Origin: Nitrospirota bacterium
GTDB taxonomy: Bacteria; Nitrospirota; Thermodesulfovibrionia; Thermodesulfovibrionales; JdFR-88
DNA: 7,564 nucleotides
Assembly (NCBI GenBank): GCA_021790695.1
Contig: JAJYGJ010000016.1
Coordinates: 1-7,564 of the forward strand
Direction: 5' to 3'
Shown here one piece after another: positions 5,754 to 7,564 of this stretch. Under the pieces are notes generated by a model that saw nothing but the letters and a program-made list of their open reading frames with translations, ran no database searches and was not told the origin of the DNA. Each line of letters begins with the position of its first letter. Position 1 is the first letter of the stretch. The position numbers and the translations under genes are program-made.

Positions 5754-6914
5754 CTAACTGAACATCCTTCCCCAGAGACCCTTTTTTTTATGGTTTCCAG
5801 ATTTTACCTTTTTATCGTCTGCGGGAAGCATGTCCTTTAGTTTCTCCGGCTCTTTCTTCTGGAATTGAAACCCGAGTTCAACGCCCTTTTCCAACTCGTC
5901 GACCCTAGTTGCCAAGGTCTGGATTTTTTCGGCGGCGTCAGAAAGCGCGACCTCGGCGAAGCGGATGCGATCCTCGATCTTTTTTCCCGCAGCTGGGTCC
6001 GGGCGCTCAAGGGCGGCGGTTTCCTCCAATTTTTTCAGCCTGAACAATATTTCCTGCGCGCCGCCGGACGGATTGATTTTTTCCTCGGACCCCCCGCTCC
6101 AGCTTATATATTCGTTCTCCATCTCGCCGATCACTTCCCTGACCAGCGCCGTGGAGAGCGTTTTCGTCCCTTCGGCGAACGCGGACAGGAAAAGAAAATC
6201 GCAGACGATGTTGATAAGCCTTGGGATGCCACCGCTGAACCCGTAAATGGCGTCCATGGCCCCCGGCTCGAAAACCGCCGCGTTCCTGTTCCCGGCGCTT
6301 TCGAGCCGGTGAACAATATAGTTTGCGGTCTCCTCCTTGGAGAGGGCATTCAAATGGCAGCTTATGTTTATGCGCTGCCTCAGTTGTCTCAGTTCGGGTT
6401 TGGCGAGCATTTTTCTCAGTTCGGGCTGGCCCACCAGCACAATCTGAAGGAGCTTTGACTTGTCTGTCTCAAGGTTCGACAAGAGGCGTATCTCCTCCAA
6501 AAGGTCCGGGGAGAGATTTTGCGCCTCGTCCACGAAAAGCATGCATCTGTGCCCCCTGGAATATTCGCCGATAAGGAAGTCAGTGAGGTCCTTTAACATC
6601 TCGGTCTTGTTCTTGCCAACCGCATCAAGTCCGAAATCGTCATTGATAAGGGCCCAAAGCTGATCGGAGGACACGCGGGTATTGGAGACCTTCGCAAGCC
6701 TCACGTCGTCATCGAGCGCCTTCATCATTTTTCGTATGATGGTCGTCTTGCCGATCCCGACCTCACCGGTCACAAGGATGAACCCCTGGTTGAAATTGAT
6801 GCCGTATGAGAGATAGGTGAGGGTTTTTTTGTGCCCTTTGCTGAAAAAAAAGAAATCGGGGTCTGGCGTAAGCTGGAAAGGCTTGCAGTCAAGACCGAAA
6901 AAGGATAAATACAT
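5754..6914 (-). CDS. XrtA/PEP-CTERM-associated ExeA-like AAA ATPase with coiled-coil tail
   Basis: This 386-residue protein starts MYLSFFGLDCKPFQLTPDPDFFF, the usual opening of the ExeA/GspA-like ATPases in XrtA loci (TIGR03015). Walker A is GEVGIGKTT (50-58) and Walker B is CMLFVDEAQ (124-132). LLSNLETD and IVLVGQPEL follow (the sensor-1 region), and the GGIPRLINIVCD motif serves as sensor 2. About the first 265 residues form this AAA module. The remainder (about 270-386) is charged and helical with heptad-like stretches (LFRLKKLEETA, AEKIQTLATRVDELEKGV), ending in a Lys-rich, amphipathic tail (NHKKKGLWGRMFS). No membrane helix is visible. Members are proposed to energise assembly or export in the PEP-CTERM/exopolysaccharide system by analogy to ExeA, which acts with ExeB on secretin assembly; the actual role here is unknown. 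It begins 8 bases after the kinase stop, with TAGG 7 bases before ATG, and ends one base before the NusG-like TTG. Confidence 0.9.
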   Translation of the reverse strand: MYLSFFGLDCKPFQLTPDPDFFFFSKGHKKTLTYLSYGINFNQGFILVTGEVGIGKTTIIRKMMKALDDDVRLAKVSNTRVSSDQLWALINDDFGLDAVGKNKTEMLKDLTDFLIGEYSRGHRCMLFVDEAQNLSPDLLEEIRLLSNLETDKSKLLQIVLVGQPELRKMLAKPELRQLRQRINISCHLNALSKEETANYIVHRLESAGNRNAAVFEPGAMDAIYGFSGGIPRLINIVCDFLFLSAFAEGTKTLSTALVREVIGEMENEYISWSGGSEEKINPSGGAQEILFRLKKLEETAALERPDPAAGKKIEDRIRFAEVALSDAAEKIQTLATRVDELEKGVELGFQFQKKEPEKLKDMLPADDKKVKSGNHKKKGLWGRMFS

Positions 6915-6922
6915 AAAAAAGC

Positions 6923-7564
6923 CTAGTCCCCCCCGCCTCTTGTCGCGTCCGGGTATCTCTCCTGCGCCGCGTACGCCTTGCCGTAATTGTAGGGATAAAT
7001 GTGCCCTGCTAGATACCCCGGCACGTTGTTAAAGACCGATCCGAGGACCCGGCAGCCCTTGAGGAGGGAGAGCGCCTTACGGGCGGCCTTGGGCGTTGTG
7101 CGCGCGGACTGCACCACAAGCAGGACGCCGTCCATGTAGCCGGCGAGCGAGATCGGATCGGCCGTGACCAGGAGCGGGGAGGAATCAAAAATTATATACC
7201 TGTCCTTATACCTGTCTTTAAGCTCTTTTACCAGCGCCTTCATCCTGTCTGAAGACAACAATTCGGAAGGGTTATCCGGCGGGTTGCCGGCCGGCAGCAC
7301 AACAAGCTTGCCTATGCCCGTCTTGATGAGGACGTCCCCGAGTTTCACCCCGCCTTTAAGGTAATCGCTCAGTCCGCCGCCAGGCTCCATGCCCAGGTAT
7401 TTGTGCACGGTGGGGTTCCTCAGGTCGGCGTCCACGAGGAGCACCGTGTGATCTATTTCGCCGGCGATGGCCGCCGCCAGATTAACGGCCGTCAGCGTCT
7501 TGCCCTCTCCAATCTGAGAACTGGTAATCATTATGGTGTTAAGGGAGTCGGCGTCGGCGTTCTT
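6923..7564 (-). CDS. XrtA-associated BY-kinase-type tyrosine autokinase, C-terminal part (cut by window edge)
   Basis: The frame is open to the right edge, so the true start lies beyond base 7564. The Met at 7531 is internal, because the codons before it already read as conserved kinase sequence (ADSLNTIMITSSQ). The visible 213 residues contain Walker A (SSQIGEGKT, fragment residues 15-23), Walker A-prime (VLLVDADLRNP, 41-51) and Walker B (YIIFDSSPLL, 123-132), the signature of CpsD/Wzc-type bacterial tyrosine kinases. The C terminus has a tyrosine cluster (Tyr184, 190, 192, 194, 198 and 204 of the fragment) that fits the autophosphorylation tail. These inner-membrane-associated kinases control polysaccharide chain length and export together with a Wzz-like partner. 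Such a partner would be expected upstream, either as a separate gene (the TIGR03018 arrangement) or as an N-terminal domain of this protein; this cannot be seen. The next gene, the ATPase, starts 8 bases after the TAG stop. Confidence 0.9.
   Translation of the reverse strand, partial: KNADADSLNTIMITSSQIGEGKTLTAVNLAAAIAGEIDHTVLLVDADLRNPTVHKYLGMEPGGGLSDYLKGGVKLGDVLIKTGIGKLVVLPAGNPPDNPSELLSSDRMKALVKELKDRYKDRYIIFDSSPLLVTADPISLAGYMDGVLLVVQSARTTPKAARKALSLLKGCRVLGSVFNNVPGYLAGHIYPYNYGKAYAAQERYPDATRGGGD

Noticed and set aside
5865..6458. 197-codon plus-strand frame opposite the ATPase gene
   Set aside because: It is fully antisense to a gene with clear Walker motifs; no ribosome site or known motif.

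Overview
The window is a single-strand (minus) operon segment of an XrtA (exosortase A)/PEP-CTERM exopolysaccharide locus. These loci belong to Gram-negative, biofilm- or floc-forming bacteria: they make and export an exopolysaccharide and sort PEP-CTERM proteins to the cell surface. The outer-membrane barrel gene confirms a diderm host. GC-rich codon use and the style of the ATPase and NusG-like proteins would fit a Desulfobacterota or Nitrospirota-type organism, but that assignment is an inference and not firm.

Layout in transcription order, from high to low coordinates: (1) the C-terminal part of a BY-kinase-type tyrosine autokinase, cut by the window's right edge (7564-6923); (2) an ExeA-like AAA ATPase of the XrtA-associated family (6914-5754); (3) a small NusG-like (UpxY/RfaH/LoaP-type) antiterminator starting with TTG one base after the ATPase stop (5752-5258); (4) a 145-base gene-free leader with four phased T runs and a short hairpin; (5) an outer-membrane beta-barrel protein of the PEP-CTERM-associated TIGR03016 type (5112-3862); (6) an XrtA-type polysaccharide deacetylase (3775-2933); (7) exosortase A fused to an EpsI domain, with a perfect 42-bp tandem duplication in the linker (2911-1358); (8) a CelD/BcsL-type GNAT acyltransferase (1346-165); (9) the first 56 codons of a FemAB-type XrtA-associated protein (168 to the left edge), overlapping the previous gene by ATGA. 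All genes are co-directional. Most junctions are -4 to +21 bases, so the block is probably co-transcribed, perhaps with a regulatory break in the two longer gaps (5113-5257 and 3776-3861).

How the parts fit: the kinase would control polymer chain length and export through phosphorylation of its tyrosine-rich tail. The ATPase is of unknown exact function but tracks with XrtA. The barrel probably acts in the outer membrane, the deacetylase and the two acyltransferase-fold proteins probably modify the polymer or its precursors, and exosortase A/EpsI cleaves and transfers PEP-CTERM proteins. The NusG paralog is a plausible operon-specific elongation factor. No PEP-CTERM substrate and no glycosyltransferase is visible here. 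I see no RNA gene, CRISPR, IS element or attachment site. The locus type is known. The less ordinary points are the embedded NusG paralog with its curved-DNA/hairpin leader and the duplicated exosortase linker.
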